A stretch of 64,000 bases of DNA from Magnolia sinica (GCF_029962835.1 NC_080586.1:68015501-68079500), one strand, 5' to 3'; numbered from the stretch's first letter, positions 45,101 to 55,984 are shown. Notes: generated by a model not told the origin, from the sequence alone. Numbers and translations are program-made.

Positions 45101-47861
45101 AGCCCCTAAAAACAAGGAAAATAACAAAAAGACGAAAAAAAACAAAAAATACACTAAAGCTCCTGAAAACAAAGAAAAAGAACAAAAAAATGCCTAAAAC
45201 TAAAACACCCGTGTGACAAGGTGTGAAATCCGCCCCATGGGCCTGCGGTCACTCGTAGCGCATCAAAGAATACGTCCAATGAACTTGACATCCATCCACA
45301 TCAACTCCTCTGCGTTGGTACTCTGTCGGCGACGCCTCCTCCTCTGGTACACTCTAAAGGGTGCATTGATGTCTGCATCAGTTTACCCCTTCTTTTGATT
45401 TTTCTAGGATGGTCCAACTCCATTTTGCTTCGTTGAATCCCATTTTAAATCTTGTGTTTGGATATGCATAATAGACCTAGATGTAGTCTAAAATGACTTT
45501 ATAAGTTTCTTCTATGGTTGAAATAAAGAAGTGAAAGAAATTTAAAATACAAAATTTAAATGGCGCATCTATGGCTGTATGACTTCCCCTCCCAAAAAAA
45601 AAAAAAAAAACCCACCCCCAAAAGGAGAACAAACTTCTCTGTGAAATATAATTGATTTACTGATAATATATATATATATATATATATCAATATCATATGG
45701 CATTTAAACTGTGTAGCTATAACACTTCAACGTTTTCCTCAGATATATCCTAAAATATAACTACTAACCAACCCAAAAGTTACAACTTTCAGCTAACTAG
45801 CTAACCAGTGCTTCAATTGGTAAGTGCATAGTACAAACCAAGTCAGCAAGGATCTTTACCAATACCATCAAGGTTTTTAATATCGATATCAGGTGGTCGA
45901 TGGACTGACCCATAAATGATATGAACAGGGTGTACGGGACCGTATTGGACCTGCATTGGACAACACGGCCCATCGACCAGATTTTTTTTTTTTTTGGGGC
46001 CTGAAAAACTCTTGAAAATGTTTGGGAAATAGGAAGAAAAAAAGGTTAAAAGTTAAAACTAGAATATATCTTTCTTTTTTTGTGTGATTTTAATGTGTAT
46101 CATATCATTTTTTGATAAGAATGTTGTCTGTCAATTTGACATACTGAAGTCAACCAAATAGGCCCTAATTGAACATAAATCAAGCATGATTTTGTGGTTT
46201 AGGACCCAGGATGGTCCAATTCTTTCTTGAATTGTTAAATCCCACTTAAATCTTGTGTTGTGATCCTCAGAATAGGCCCAGAGATTTTCTCAAATGACTT
46301 TCAAGCTTCTATGGTTGAAATGAATAATTTAAAAGTGAGAGGCATTGAAAATATAAATTTCAAATGGGGCATTTATGGCTGTACCAGCCTGATCAGCCAA
46401 TATCACACAATTGATCTTTCTCAACAATAGTGAGGACTTCTATTAAGATTTTCTGTTAAGTAATGCTTGAAATGGTTGAGAAATCTTTTGCTACACCCTT
46501 CGTTATTGTTTATTTTACCTACCTGTTATATTTAATTTATTAACAAGTCAAAATAACTGCATACTTTTTTTTAACATCTGGTGCTAAATGCCAGATGAAA
46601 TGTTGTTTCCCCTTGTATTTTCAGTGTTTTGGCTGTAATTGCAATATGTTGAATCCTCTACAGATACATTCTCAAAACCAGCAGCTGGTAGTCCTGATGA
46701 AGCTCAACCAACTGGTTGGATGCGAACATTCACAGTAGCAGCTTACAAGCCATACTTTGATGTGGACACTTCAGATGTTCTCGAAAGGATTAAAGACTCA
46801 CTTTTTCCTTTTAAAGGAACCTTCTCTGAAAAGACTGCTAACAATCCAGACTTGTAAGTTGTCTTTTTGTAAATTATCTTTGTTTTGATTAAACATTTAA
46901 TTACATCTTTCATTCAACCCATATTTGGTATACGTGAGGTCCACCTTCTCAAAATTGAATCCATTCACCCCTATCCAATACCAGCCATCTGATTGGTGGC
47001 TTGCAAATGGGGTGTTACAACTAATGGTCCACATTTAACAGGCTGAAAGATGGGCCAAGCTGAGAGGATTATCAGATGGGTGAGATTTTTTTGGGTAATC
47101 TCCTGTCCAAGATGGGGTCTAACATTCAGAAATTTGGGTCACTATAATATGGAATCCAAATGTACAGTTTGTTTGGCTGAGCAAAATGCTTGAATGAACT
47201 TTTTATATCTCCTCACACATTACATGGATGGAGAACATGCCTCACTGTTTTTATTACAATCAATGGAATGCAGGTATGGTCCATTTTGGATATGCACTAC
47301 GCTGATATTTGTTGCCGCATCTATTGGCACGTTTGTCACATACTTGGCACACAAGCTGCAGAAGAAAGCGTGGGACCTCGACATAAACTTGGTCACATGG
47401 TCAGCTGGCTTGTTCTATGGCTATGTTACAGTTGTTCCTCTTGGCTTGTACATCCTTCTTAAGTACTTCTCGGTACCATCTGGGCTCGTCCAGCTCTTTT
47501 GTCTCTACGGATACTCACTCTTCATATTCATTCCTGCCTCAGTAAGTTCTGAATTCAACTCAATATGCATTGTGGTTTCTGTTAGTGAATCATTATGGGT
47601 TGTTAAAAAGGTGAAATGAAGCCACTGACTTCTTTACATTTGCTGCAGTGTCTCTCTGTTGTGCCATTGGAGATCTTTAGGTGGGTCATTGTGGGTGTTG
47701 CAGGGTTCATGTCAGCAACCTTTGTTGCCCTTAATCTTCGAACCCACATCAAATCGGCAGGGGAAAGATGGTTCCTGATTGTGGCAGGGATCTTTCTACT
47801 GCAGTTGGCTCTGGCCGCTGTGCTGAAGCTCTATTTTTTCACCATAACGGTTGGGAAGTAA
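36114..47861 (+). CDS. Yip1-domain integral membrane protein (YIPF1/YIPF2 type)
   Basis: Six coding exons: 36114-36170, 36320-36359, 36454-36537, 46664-46853, 47274-47541 and 47649-47861. They total 852 bases and encode 283 residues, and every intron is GT-AG. The start is the first of two adjacent ATGs (MMSSGYTSLDN). The N-terminal ~120 residues are cytosolic, with FPPSSETQGKISGAYRPP and the YKPYFDVDTSDVLERIK block. The Yip1 domain follows, with YGPFWI and about five membrane helices at ~129-150, 165-190, 194-220, 223-245 and 255-277. YIPF1/2 proteins sit in Golgi/endosome membranes and work with Rab GTPases in vesicle traffic; the specific role here is inferred from family. Length equals plant homologues as I know them. 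No stop or frameshift was seen. Confidence 0.93.
36636..36662 (+). repeat. (GAA)n microsatellite in intron 3
   Basis: Nine or so GAA units within a purine-rich run about 100 bases into the intron. Confidence 0.85.
37475..37788. mobile_element. PIF/Harbinger-like MITE in intron 3
   Basis: Terminal inverted repeats GGGGTCGTTTGGATGCCTGT and the inverse of AGGTATCCGAACGACCCC, with TAA on both sides (37472-37474 and 37789-37791). The interior is rich in TTTACAGGC/TAAATGG motifs. A 3-bp TAA duplication and these ends fit Tourist-type MITEs. Confidence 0.85.
37850..38105. repeat. Foldback MITE, right half only
   Basis: It begins in the family centre (ATAGATCTGGATGAAGG) and runs to the right end (ACATCACGGTGGGTTCCAC). 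The left half is missing. Confidence 0.7.
38106..38772. other. Unassigned intron stretch
   Basis: I see no transposon ends or reading frame of note. A poly(A) run lies near 38678-38696. Confidence 0.5.
38773..39331. mobile_element. MITE with GGCCTGTTTGATTTT ends, carrying a nested foldback MITE
   Basis: The left end AGGCCTGTTTGATTTTCTAA is the inverse of TTAAAAATCAAACAGGCCC at the right end. TAG is found on both sides (38770-38772 and 39332-39334), which suggests a 3-bp duplication as in PIF/Harbinger-type MITEs, although TWA is more usual. Confidence 0.7.
38905..39213. repeat. Short foldback MITE nested in another MITE
   Basis: AAATATTTGTGGGGCCCATC on the left is the inverse of the GGTGGGGCCCACAAATTTA right end, with both arms recognisable but the centre shortened to ~40 bp. 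Confidence 0.75.
39349..39404. repeat. Perfect 18-bp hairpin
   Basis: GACAATTAACCACTTGCT at 39349-39366 is the exact inverse of 39387-39404, with a 20-base loop. The right arm plus following bases recurs as a direct repeat near 39685-39725 (CGAGCTTTTAGAGTGAGTGG, then TTAATTGTCTTGCATCAAA). Confidence 0.8.
39840..40745 (+). pseudogene. LINE (non-LTR) reverse transcriptase relic with (GAT)n tail
   Basis: The best piece is MDELTRNLKEEIPWCILFVDDIVLIDKTRG near 39950-40040, the RT active-site region with Val where Ala is usual before DD. Downstream fragments in several frames match the 3' part of this common plant LINE (RIRAGWMKW-like, ..RWFGHVQRRP-like, VADPS). It ends with (GATGAT)n at 40712-40741, a usual tail of this family. 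Many frameshifts and stops. It lies in sense within the Yip1 intron. Confidence 0.75.
40970..41215 (+). repeat. ~90-bp unit in three tandem copies
   Basis: ATAACACTTCAACTTTTC occurs near 41025, 41112 and 41186, each preceded by AAAGGTTAAAATAC and AATGCATGAACAC-like sequence. The later copies are shorter. Confidence 0.7.
41220..41716 (+). repeat. Intron dispersed repeat, copy 1
   Basis: Shared blocks: AATATGCATTCGGTGGTCCA-like, TTTGATAAGAATGTTGT-like, GACCTATTGAAAGTCAA and CACAAATCAAGCATTATTTT. Copies 2-4 follow in the same orientation. Confidence 0.65.
41717..43436. repeat. Inverted (head-to-head) duplication of LTR sequence in intron 3
   Basis: The left arm 41717-42355 starts TGTCATGCCCCAAACTCG; the right arm 42785-43436 is its inverse and ends TTTGGGGCGTGACC. 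By eye about nine in ten positions match over ~640 bases. The 430-bp spacer is unrelated to either arm. CCTAT lies on both sides (41712-41716 and 43437-43441), as if the whole had inserted as one unit. The TGTCAYRCCCC start and internal layout resemble the long LTR at 21893. Confidence 0.75.
43550..44120 (+). repeat. Intron dispersed repeat, copy 2
   Basis: TTAACATGCATCCAATGGTG, TTTTTTGATAAGAATGTTGT and CACAAATCAAGCATTATTTT align with copies 1, 3 and 4. A poly(T) and a G-rich run lie near 43798-43830. Confidence 0.65.
44225..44480 (+). repeat. Intron dispersed repeat, copy 3, interrupted
   Basis: It matches copy 2 through TTACATTCAAATACAACAAAAAG, then breaks; the expected continuation (TTTTTCTAGGATGGTCCAAC) appears at about 45400. 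Confidence 0.65.
44481..45395. other. ~0.9-kb insertion inside the dispersed repeat
   Basis: It separates the two halves of repeat copy 3. It is A-rich and includes a duplicated AAAAAGTACACTAAAGC-like segment at about 45085-45190. I could not identify ends or a target duplication. Confidence 0.45.
45865..46280 (+). repeat. Intron dispersed repeat, copy 4
   Basis: It contains GGTGGTCGATGGACTGACCC, TTTTTTGATAAGAATGTTGT and ACATAAATCAAGCATGATTT. It is the copy nearest to exon 4. Confidence 0.65.
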
Positions 47862-48780
47862 TAAGGAGGAAAATAGCCTTCATCAGTGGCATGAAGAGTA
47901 TTGTAGATCATAATACAAAGAGATAGAGGGAGGGATTATATTCTTTGCTGGTATGTTTTTTTGTACTTGCAACCTTAATAGAATCCATGACCTGTATTCT
48001 TTCAATTTTTGGCAACGTTACAAAAACTCATGTATTCTGTTTCTCGTTGATAGTTGCATATCACGAGTCTTGTTTCCCAGCAACCATACTTCATCCTCTG
48101 CGATCCATGAATGATGATTGGTAATTCGGTAGTGTTCATACCTGGGCCAAGCAAAATCAAACTTTTGTTTAGGTCCAGCCCACAAACAGTTCAAACATGC
48201 GGCGTAGCCCACGTGTAGTCTGGGTGCAGCTGGTCTTTGGTGTCCTCCAAACAGGACAGGTTACAACCCTTGTTGAGTGTATCCATTCCTCTCGCAGGTC
48301 TTCTGCATCAGTAGTAAATATCCTTTGTTAGCATTTGTTTGTACGTGGCCTAAGTTGAAATCACACCAAGGAGCCATTTTCATCTTTGTTGTGTTGAATA
48401 CATTTTCATCTCGACCTCCATTTTTTTCTAAATACCACCCACCCCCTCCAACACACACACACACACACACATTACATGGGCACTCGATCACATGATCTTA
48501 GTGTTGAAACAGAGTTTGTCTACCATTGAGCCATGGAGCTGGACCCAAATCTCGACCTCCATTTGAAGATCATTGTCCATATCTATAGGATCATCCACTG
48601 GCATAAGTTTCAACCGTGGGCTGTGGATGGACTGGACCTCTTGATGGATGTTCCGGAACCACTGTCCCACCTGCCATGTGGCCGTTATTGGGTGATGGAA
48701 CATACCTTGCTGATCCAGCATGTTGAAGGCAAAACACCTCTTCTCAGGAGGGAAATAAAAACTCTAGAGCCAGAGGCCCT
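47862..48780. other. 3' untranslated region and downstream flank of the Yip1 gene
   Basis: The first ~150 bases after the stop probably form the 3' UTR. I see no perfect AATAAA; AATAGAATC near 47979 is the closest. A (CA)n run lies at 48451-48470. No other gene is visible. Confidence 0.4.
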
Positions 48781-48784
48781 GTTT

Positions 48785-49500
48785 GGTAGGCGCCTAAAAA
48801 TCTCATTCTAGCTAACTCTAATTATACATTAGAGATGCCAATCTCTAAGGGGCCATTTGGGAGTAAATGGAGGTAAATGGTATTTGGGGTGGTGTTTGAA
48901 TGGAAGTAAATGCAAGTGAAATGAAGTAGGAGTAAATGTGTATGTAAATGAAATCCTCTCTTGATTTGGAAGTAAATGGGGTGAAATGGGCATGAGTTAG
49001 TTCAAATTTAGGTTTTCATACACACACACACAAAAAATATATTTATACTAAGTGAACCCGATCCAAGTCGAATCAATTTGAACTGCGCTTAGATCTAGTT
49101 CCGAGTCGAGTCAAGCTTTTCTGAGTCGAGTTGAGTGAGTTAACTGAGCTAACTCGGTTTGTGTACATCTCTAGCTAAGGGCATCATTTGGTATAATAAA
49201 AAAATTTGATGAATATTTTGGTAAAAAATTAGCAGAATATATTAGGAAAATTAGGAATGTGTCCATCTTTGTCACATGAGCGGAACATTCAGGGTGCCAA
49301 AAAATATGGGCAGATGGTCGAGTGAAAAGTTCATGCTGGTTCATTCATTAGGTGGGCCACGCTTGTACATTGTGTATCCATTGGTCATCCTTGTTTTACC
49401 TTACAGCCACATGGCGAATGGATCAGCATGTTTGCAGCCTCCCGGGCATCATGGAATTTGTTGTATGACTTTGGGAATTGCATGGTATTAGATGGGATGG
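48785..49500. repeat. GTAAATGG-rich MITE-like sequence and GAGTCGAG-rich repeat copy 3
   Basis: 48850-49000 repeats AGTAAATGG(G/A)GT-like units after GGGGCCATTTGGGAG, resembling MITE subterminal repeats. 49020-49180 has the right end of the GAGTCGAG-rich family (TTTGTGTACATCTCTAG). Ends were not defined. Confidence 0.45.
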
Positions 49501-49645
49501 AATTGCATTTGTAACATCTTAATTTCACCTAACATTTGACATTTGGGGAGGATGGGAAAGGTTGGGATCAGGTGGGATGGAATTGCATTTGGGATTCCAC
49601 ATTCATGTGAAATCCAACAAAAAGGTGTTGTTGCTATCATCAAGA

Positions 49646-50062
49646 CCTATGGGTCCCACCATGATGTATGGGCTATATATACACCATCCATCCATTTTTT
49701 GAGGTCATTGTAGGGCATGATCACATGATCACAAAAATCAGGTAGATCCAAAACATCCAGTAGACCACACCTAAAAAACTAATGGGATTTGAAGGCCAAC
49801 CATTGAAAACTTCTTGACGGCTAGAGAAGTTTTGGATCAAGCTGATATTTATGTTTTCCCTCTATCTAGGTCCTTATGAACAGGTTGGATGGCCAATAAA
49901 CATCAAGGTGGGCCCTAGGAAGGCTTCAATGGGCGTCATTGTCCCCACTCATTTCCACGGTGTGGTCCATGTAAGCTCTGGATTTGCCTCAGTTTTGGGC
50001 CCACGCCCAAAATGAATGGATGATACAGATACAAGATATGCATCACGGTGGGGTCCACAACA
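49646..50062. repeat. Foldback MITE, full-length copy
   Basis: TGGGTCCCACCATGATGTAT on the left and GCATCACGGTGGGGTCCAC on the right bound two inverted arms and the usual centre. Confidence 0.8.
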
Positions 50063-50695
50063 GTTGTTAACTCATAACACTAAAATGGTCGGTTGCGTCA
50101 TCACAACATTAGAAAGGTTGGTTGCCTGTGATTTTTATAAACACCAGTATACTTTCTGGGATGGTGGTGGATTTTCATTGCATTCATTTGGTCAATCCAA
50201 ATATAGCACGCAATGGAATACAATGTCCTTTGAAATCAGAGATTTCAAGATAATTCTTGACAGTAGATAATAACTGCATTAAAGCAATTTTATTCCACCA
50301 AATTACAATTAAATACATGCACCAAAAACCCCATTGTCCACTAATGAACTTGAGCCATCTTGTTCTTGTCAATATCTCAGCGTGGGAATTTCTAAAGAGA
50401 TCTTTAGATTTATTATTGTTATTATTATTTTATTAATTTCTCACTGTATCAGTGAAAATATAATATTAAAATATTTATTATAAATTAATGAAATAATTTT
50501 AAAAATATTAAAATTGGGTAAGAATGAATTTGTTTAAACTTTTATTTATTTATTTTGTAAAAATTCAATAATTTCACGATAATTTTACCATGTGAAGTTT
50601 AAAACTGTCAAGATTTTTAAAATTTGCATTATTCTTCTGACAATATTGTTTAATGATTTTTCAGTGATAAGAAAACATCAGCCATATTTGTGGGA
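50063..50695. other. AT-rich stretch, nothing identified
   Basis: AT-rich sequence, very strongly so at 50400-50600, with no convincing frame or transposon ends. Confidence 0.5.
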
Positions 50696-51160
50696 AGCAG
50701 ATTGCTTACTGAGTAAACCCTGTGGGGCCACTGAGGATGTATGTGTCTTATCCACACCGTCCATCCGTTTTTCCAGATAATTGTATGGCATGAGCTCAAA
50801 GTCGAACCATATCCAAATCTCAAGTGGACCACACCACAGGAAACAGTGGGGATAATGACGTCCACCATTGAAACCTTCCAAGGCCCCACGGTGATGTTTA
50901 TTTTTCATCCAGCCTGTTCAAAAGGTCATACAGACATGTATGAAGGTAAAACACAACTATCAGCTTGATTTAAAATTTCTGTGGCCCCCAAGAAGTTTTC
51001 AATGGTAAGTGATCAATTCACATTGTTTCCTATGGTGTGGTCCACTTGATCTTTGGATATACGTCGATTTCAGGAAATTTCCCTAAAATGAGCTTTTAAA
51101 ATGGATGGACAGCATGGATAAGAAGCATACATTACAGTGGGCCCCATATTTGTCTCTGCT
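50696..51160. repeat. Foldback MITE, full-length copy
   Basis: It begins AGCAGATTGCTTACTGAGTA, continues TGTGGGGCCACTGAGGATGT, and ends CATTACAGTGGGCCCCATA. Both arms are well preserved and the transcript would form a long hairpin. Confidence 0.8.
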
Positions 51161-51831
51161 CTGTCTTTGGGCGCCATTACCGGCAAGACTAATCTATCAG
51201 CTTTTGAGTGGTTGATCGACAGTTACGAATCATTTCATACCAAGCTGGTGATCCGGTAGGTACCGTGATTTTAGGAATAGGTGATGATCGGAATGGATGA
51301 TTCAGGTGGGCCACACATACAAAAGGTGGGCCAGGTCATGAAGATCATCTGGATTTAAAAACAAGATGTTTCATGCATCACACGGGTTGCATCTATAAAT
51401 CAGCCGATGGTTTGGCTTAATGAACGGTTTCCAGATTGTTACAATTCTCACTCTACCTAATCTTCATGGTGCGGTCCACATTTTCGATGGGTGTACCATT
51501 TACGTGTGGTCCACATTTTTAATGGCTCGGATGTATCACTCGATGTGTCACACCAGCTAAAGTAAAAAAAAATTAAAAAATCAGCTGTTAAAGTCAAAAT
51601 ACAGTTTTTTAGAGGATGAGATGACTGTCATGCCAAATAGCTGCACGTACAGCTAGTTGGCATGTGAGCCACCATGCTTTTTGTATGACATCCGGCCAGT
51701 AAGGTTGTCCTACCCTGAAAGATGATGCTTCAAAAATCAGGTCCATCCAACCATTAAAGGGCCCCACATGAGTGTAGAGATTTTTTTTTTTTTGGGTGAT
51801 TATTCATTATTTTCTATGGTGTGTGCCTATA
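51161..51831. other. Unassigned stretch
   Basis: Short matches to GTGGTCCACATTTT-type motifs occur, but I see no complete element and no gene. Confidence 0.45.
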
Positions 51832-52410
51832 ACTGGGCATCGAGTCAAGTCCGACCGAGTTAGGGCTGATTTGACTTGATCCGGTTTTGAAATAGACCTG
51901 ACCCGAACTTGATCCGAGTCTAGTCTGGCCTGGACTGATCCAGACTGAGTCTGATCCGGTCAGAAGTACCGAGTCGGGTCGAGTTGGCACCAAGTAGGAT
52001 TGAGAGATGAGGGAGGGAGAGACAGGGTGGAGAGGAGAGAGGGGAGGATGAGGAGGAGGGTGATGGTGGTGGGTGGTTGCTAAGCTTGGAGGGAGGGAGG
52101 GAGGGAGGGAGGGCTTGGAAGATGAGGAGGATGAGGGAGGGAGACAGATTTTGGGATTAGGTCGAGGTAGGGTGCGGCGGGTAGGGTTAGAGAGTTAGGT
52201 TTTGGATCGAGTCAGGTCTAACCGGATCGAGTTTCGGGTTGAGTTAGGTCGAGTTACTAGATAACTCGAACTCGACTCAGTTTGAGTTCGGATTGGGGGA
52301 AGCCTACTGGGTTTAGACTGACTCACCCATTCGGTTCGGGTCGAGTCGGATCTGAACGAGTCCGACGAGTCGAGTTAGCCGGATCGAGTTATCCGGTGCC
52401 CACCTCTATG
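51832..52410. repeat. GAGTCGAG-rich dispersed repeat, copy 4, with (GGGA)n
   Basis: The left end (GGGCATCGAGTCAAGTCCGA) and the right end (TTATCCGGTGCCCACCTCTA) are partly inverted relatives; the right end matches the left end of copy 1 inverted. The centre is G-rich, with GGGAGGGAGGGAGGGAGGG at about 52091-52110. Confidence 0.6.
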
Positions 52411-52864
52411 TGTGCCCCACTTGCTATTTGGGACATTTTAGATAGGGCAAGATGTCATATAAACATTATGGTGGGCCTCATACATTAGCTAGTTGGACTT
52501 ATAATTAATTATGCATAAGCAACTCTTATTTAAATAACCCATTTGTCTTTAATGTCACGCAGACGTCACGGTGGGACTGAACATGCGTGGGGCATAGCAT
52601 GGTGACATTCGAAGAGGATAGGAACGAACGTGTGTGGGGCCCAGCATTTATTATTTATGTTTGAAAATTCACACCTATTAGAAAATTTTATCCATCTGAT
52701 CTGCGGCCATTAAAGGGACCGTGTCAAATAAAGAAAGCTAAAGGTCAAGTTAGGAGTGAGATAAATTGCAGAAAAAAGCAAAGGATAGGACTGTGGCAGG
52801 TTCTATTTTTAAAACTTAAGCCATCAAGGGCATCCAATATCTCCAAAAGCCTTTTCAAGGAAGA

Positions 52865-53300
52865 TAGGTGGGGTCCATCATAATGTTCATGAGAAATTTA
52901 TCTGATCCGTCGGTTTTGAGAGCTCATTTTAGAATATGTGATAAAAAATGAGTCAGATGCAAAACTCAAGTAAGCCACACGAGGAGAAATTTTGAAAAAA
53001 AAAATAAAAAATTTACTAAAGTTGAAACCTTCTTGGGCTCTATCTAGATGTTTATATACCATCCAAACTATTTATAAGGTCATTCACTCTGCAATGAATT
53101 GAAATCACACACACAAATATAGCATGGTACAACACTTTTGTGGCCATATGAATGTGTTAACGATGGGCCTTTAATCCCCACTGTTTCCTCTTGTGTGGCC
53201 TACTTGAGTCTTAGATCTGGCCCATTTTTATCTGGATGTCTTAAAATGAGCTCATGAAACAAATGGATGGGATGGATTTCTCACAAACATCACGGTGGCC
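52865..53300. repeat. Foldback MITE, variant subfamily
   Basis: The left arm has GTTCATGAGAAATTTATCTG and the right arm its inverse GGATTTCTCACAAACATCAC. The next copy shares this variant terminal block. Confidence 0.75.
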
Positions 53301-53469
53301 GTACCTAGCTTTCAAGCGCAGGACTTCCCGGGAAAGGGTTTAGGAGGAAATCCACGTCCGCCTTGTGTACTGTGTCCCATTTAGATAAAGAGTGGCCATA
53401 GCTCATTCATCTCGATGGGATGCGGATTGCCTGTCAAAGGCTTTTGCAAGAACTTGCTACCGTCTGAAG

Positions 53470-53895
53470 CTAAGTGGGCCGCTATGATGTTTGTGAGAAA
53501 TTCAATCTGTTCATTTGTTTTTTCAAATCATCTTAGAATATGGGTCCAAAAATAATGCAAATTTAAAATTCAAGTGGGCCACATGATAAAGGATTGAATG
53601 TCCACCATTGAAAAGTTTGTGGGGCCACACAACTTTTGCGTAAGGCTATTTTTTTTTTTGTTTCAATTCATGCCTATAGGAATGACCTTATGAACAGTAT
53701 GGATGGCATATAAGTATCACGGTGGAACCTAAAGAGGTTTCAACCCTATGCATATACCTATGCCCCTTTTTTCCCTAGTGTGTCCACTTGAGTTTTGGAT
53801 TTGCATCATTTTTTAGCTCATTTCCTAGCTTAATCCTGGAAAAATGCATGTAGGGTGGATTTTCCACAAACATCACAGGCGGTCCCATGTAGCTT
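53470..53895. repeat. Foldback MITE, variant subfamily, second copy
   Basis: It has GTTTGTGAGAAATTCAATCT on the left and GATTTTCCACAAACATCACA on the right, with the standard centre. Confidence 0.75.
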
Positions 53896-53984
53896 CCATC
53901 CTCATAGGGAATCTACTTAGATGTTATTTTAATTGATGCAGATGGGATACTACCCCCACTAGGACCTAGCTACAGACGGACAGT

Positions 53985-54299
53985 CTTGTTAGGTCTTCAT
54001 AGAATCCACTGTGGTGTATATGTTTCATCACACATTTCAACTATTTTGATAGATAATTTTAGGGCATGAATCTAAAAGAAGGTAGATTGTAGGCTCAAGT
54101 GAATCACACCACAAGGAGTAGTGGGGATTAAATTCCTACCATTGAAAATTTTCTAAGGCCCATGTGTGATGTTTATTTGCCATCCAACCTTTCATTTATG
54201 AAGGGAAAACATAAATATTAGCTTGATGCAAAACTTATGCGCCCTCCATGAGGTTTTTGATGGTGGGCTTTCAATTCCTACTGCTTCCTATGGTGTGGT
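53985..54299. repeat. Foldback MITE split by a copia solo LTR
   Basis: The left arm, centre and start of the right arm end at CCTATGGTGTGGT; the right arm resumes at 54978 with GTGGTCCACTTGATCC and is lost after about 55020. Confidence 0.75.
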
Positions 54300-54977
54300 T
54301 GATGGTGATTTTCTCCTCATGGGTCGAGGGTGGTGCTCGACCAGTCGAGTGGCGCTTGACTCAAATTCCAGCGACCAATTGTGTTTATTCTTCCTCGCTG
54401 TTCGACTAGTCGAGGAGTCTGCTGAACCGATTGAGGACTCTACTCGACCAGTCGAGGTTACACAAATTCATGTCCGGAAGTAAATTGCCTAAACTATAAA
54501 TAGGAGTCCCTAAGGCTTTTCTAAGGCATTGAGAAGGCTTTCTAAAGCTATTATGTTAAGGGTTTTTGATGGCCAAGGTGAGAGAGAGAGAGAGAGAGAG
54601 AGATGAAGCTTGTGAAATGGAAATTATGCTCGTAGTTGTGATCTACTTCGCAGTCGACGTCTTAGCGCTTTTACGTCCTCGTGATCAATGAGATTTCTCT
54701 GTTTTCTTTTATTCTTTTATTATTTATCCACTCCTACATGAGTGAAGAAGGTTTGATCCAAGTGGTGTATGCTTGTGATTCGTTGTAACGTTCTACTTCA
54801 TAGTGGATTGTTGCTCTGGACGAGGTCCCGTGGTTTTTACCTCTTTGAGGGTTTTCCACGTAAAAATCTCTTGTGTCGTGTGGTTTGTACTTTGATTTAT
54901 TTTATTGCTTTATTATCCCATAATTCTGGTGTTTTTGGGAGGCTAGATCCTAAGGTTTTGTGCAACGGCCCCAGGCA
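54300..54977 (+). mobile_element. Ty1/copia-type solo LTR
   Basis: It starts TGATGGTGATTTTC and ends CCCCAGGCA, with a perfect target duplication GTGGT (54295-54299 and 54978-54982). A TATA box TATAAATA lies at 54495-54502. The GTCCCGTGGTTTTTACCTCT and GGTTTTCCACGTAAAAATCT segments are typical of plant copia LTRs near the R/U5 region. CTCGACCAGTCGAG-like palindromes occur several times before the TATA box, and a (GA)n run lies near 54583-54602. Confidence 0.88.
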
Positions 54978-55984
54978 GTGGTCCACTTGATCCATTTGTT
55001 TACATCTATTTTTAGCGCATTGATGTGAACTAATCAAAGGTTGTCGCATGTTGACATTACAAGGTTAGTATCAAAAAAAATTATAAGACCCGTAACCTCG
55101 TGAGACTTTCTGTATGCTTCAATTTTGACATCGGCATATTCTAGGTGGACCAAATTGACGAGTTTTGATCGCAAGCCTATTGCAATACTGCAACACCCCG
55201 AAACTTGTACCATAGCAACTGTGCAGGCGCTATGATTCCAACGCCGCGTGACATGCCCCATTATGATACCCAGATTAGAAGTTGCAGTTTTGACACAATT
55301 TGAGGTAGGCCGCTCAACACATGCGGGCCTCATTTGCACAAATTCCAAAGTTGTCTAATCAATCAATCTATCTATCAAACCATCAATCAATACATCACCC
55401 CTCTCTCCCTATTAGTCAAAGCAACCCATGCCCTTACCTATGCTACCCTATTTTACCCCTCCAATTGCTCCTAATCCCCTATCTATCCTAAAAATTCTAC
55501 CACAAATCCCTTAACCCTTCTCATTTCCAAATATTTCCTAGCAAGAAAGTAGAGAAAGATTAATAAAAAGAAAGAAATTAGAGATATTAGGGAGAGATCA
55601 AGAGAGAGGGGGGGAAAAGAAAGAAAGAATAGAGAGATGATTTGAGAAAGAGAGAGCTCGATAGAGATTAGGGAGAGATCTAGAGGTTAAGAGTAAAAGA
55701 TAAGAGAAAAGAGATATTAGAGGATATTAAGAGTAGAGATGAGCTTGTTGGACTGTCCGATCGTCAATCCAACCATCCATCTACGTTGTGAGTGCATGGG
55801 AGGATAAAAATCCTCTAATTCCTTTATGTTATCCCATTTTGGTCGGTCCACAAGGGCGAGACCCACCTTGTTCATCTATGGAGTGTATGGTGGACCCAAT
55901 AGTAGCGGGGGACACCTCGATGGTTGAATCTTCCTTCCATTGCTTTTTCTTTCCCTTTCTTCTTCTTTTGATGGTGTTGTGAGG

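Larger units (their letters stand above)
36538..46663 (+). other. 10.1-kb third intron of the Yip1 gene
   Basis: The donor GTATTTTGC follows ...DAD and the acceptor CTCTACAG precedes DTFSKPAAG; phase 1 is kept across the junction (G plus AT makes Asp). The other introns are 149, 94, 420 and 107 bases. The intron is filled with two PIF-like MITEs, foldback MITEs, a LINE relic, a repeated ~250-bp family and a 1.7-kb inverted LTR duplication. The stretch 36850-37440 looks like old repeat sequence that I cannot assign. Confidence 0.88.

Noticed and set aside
48488..48811. Opposing reading frames downstream of the Yip1 gene
   Set aside because: Short, overlapping on both strands, without recognisable domains or splice context.
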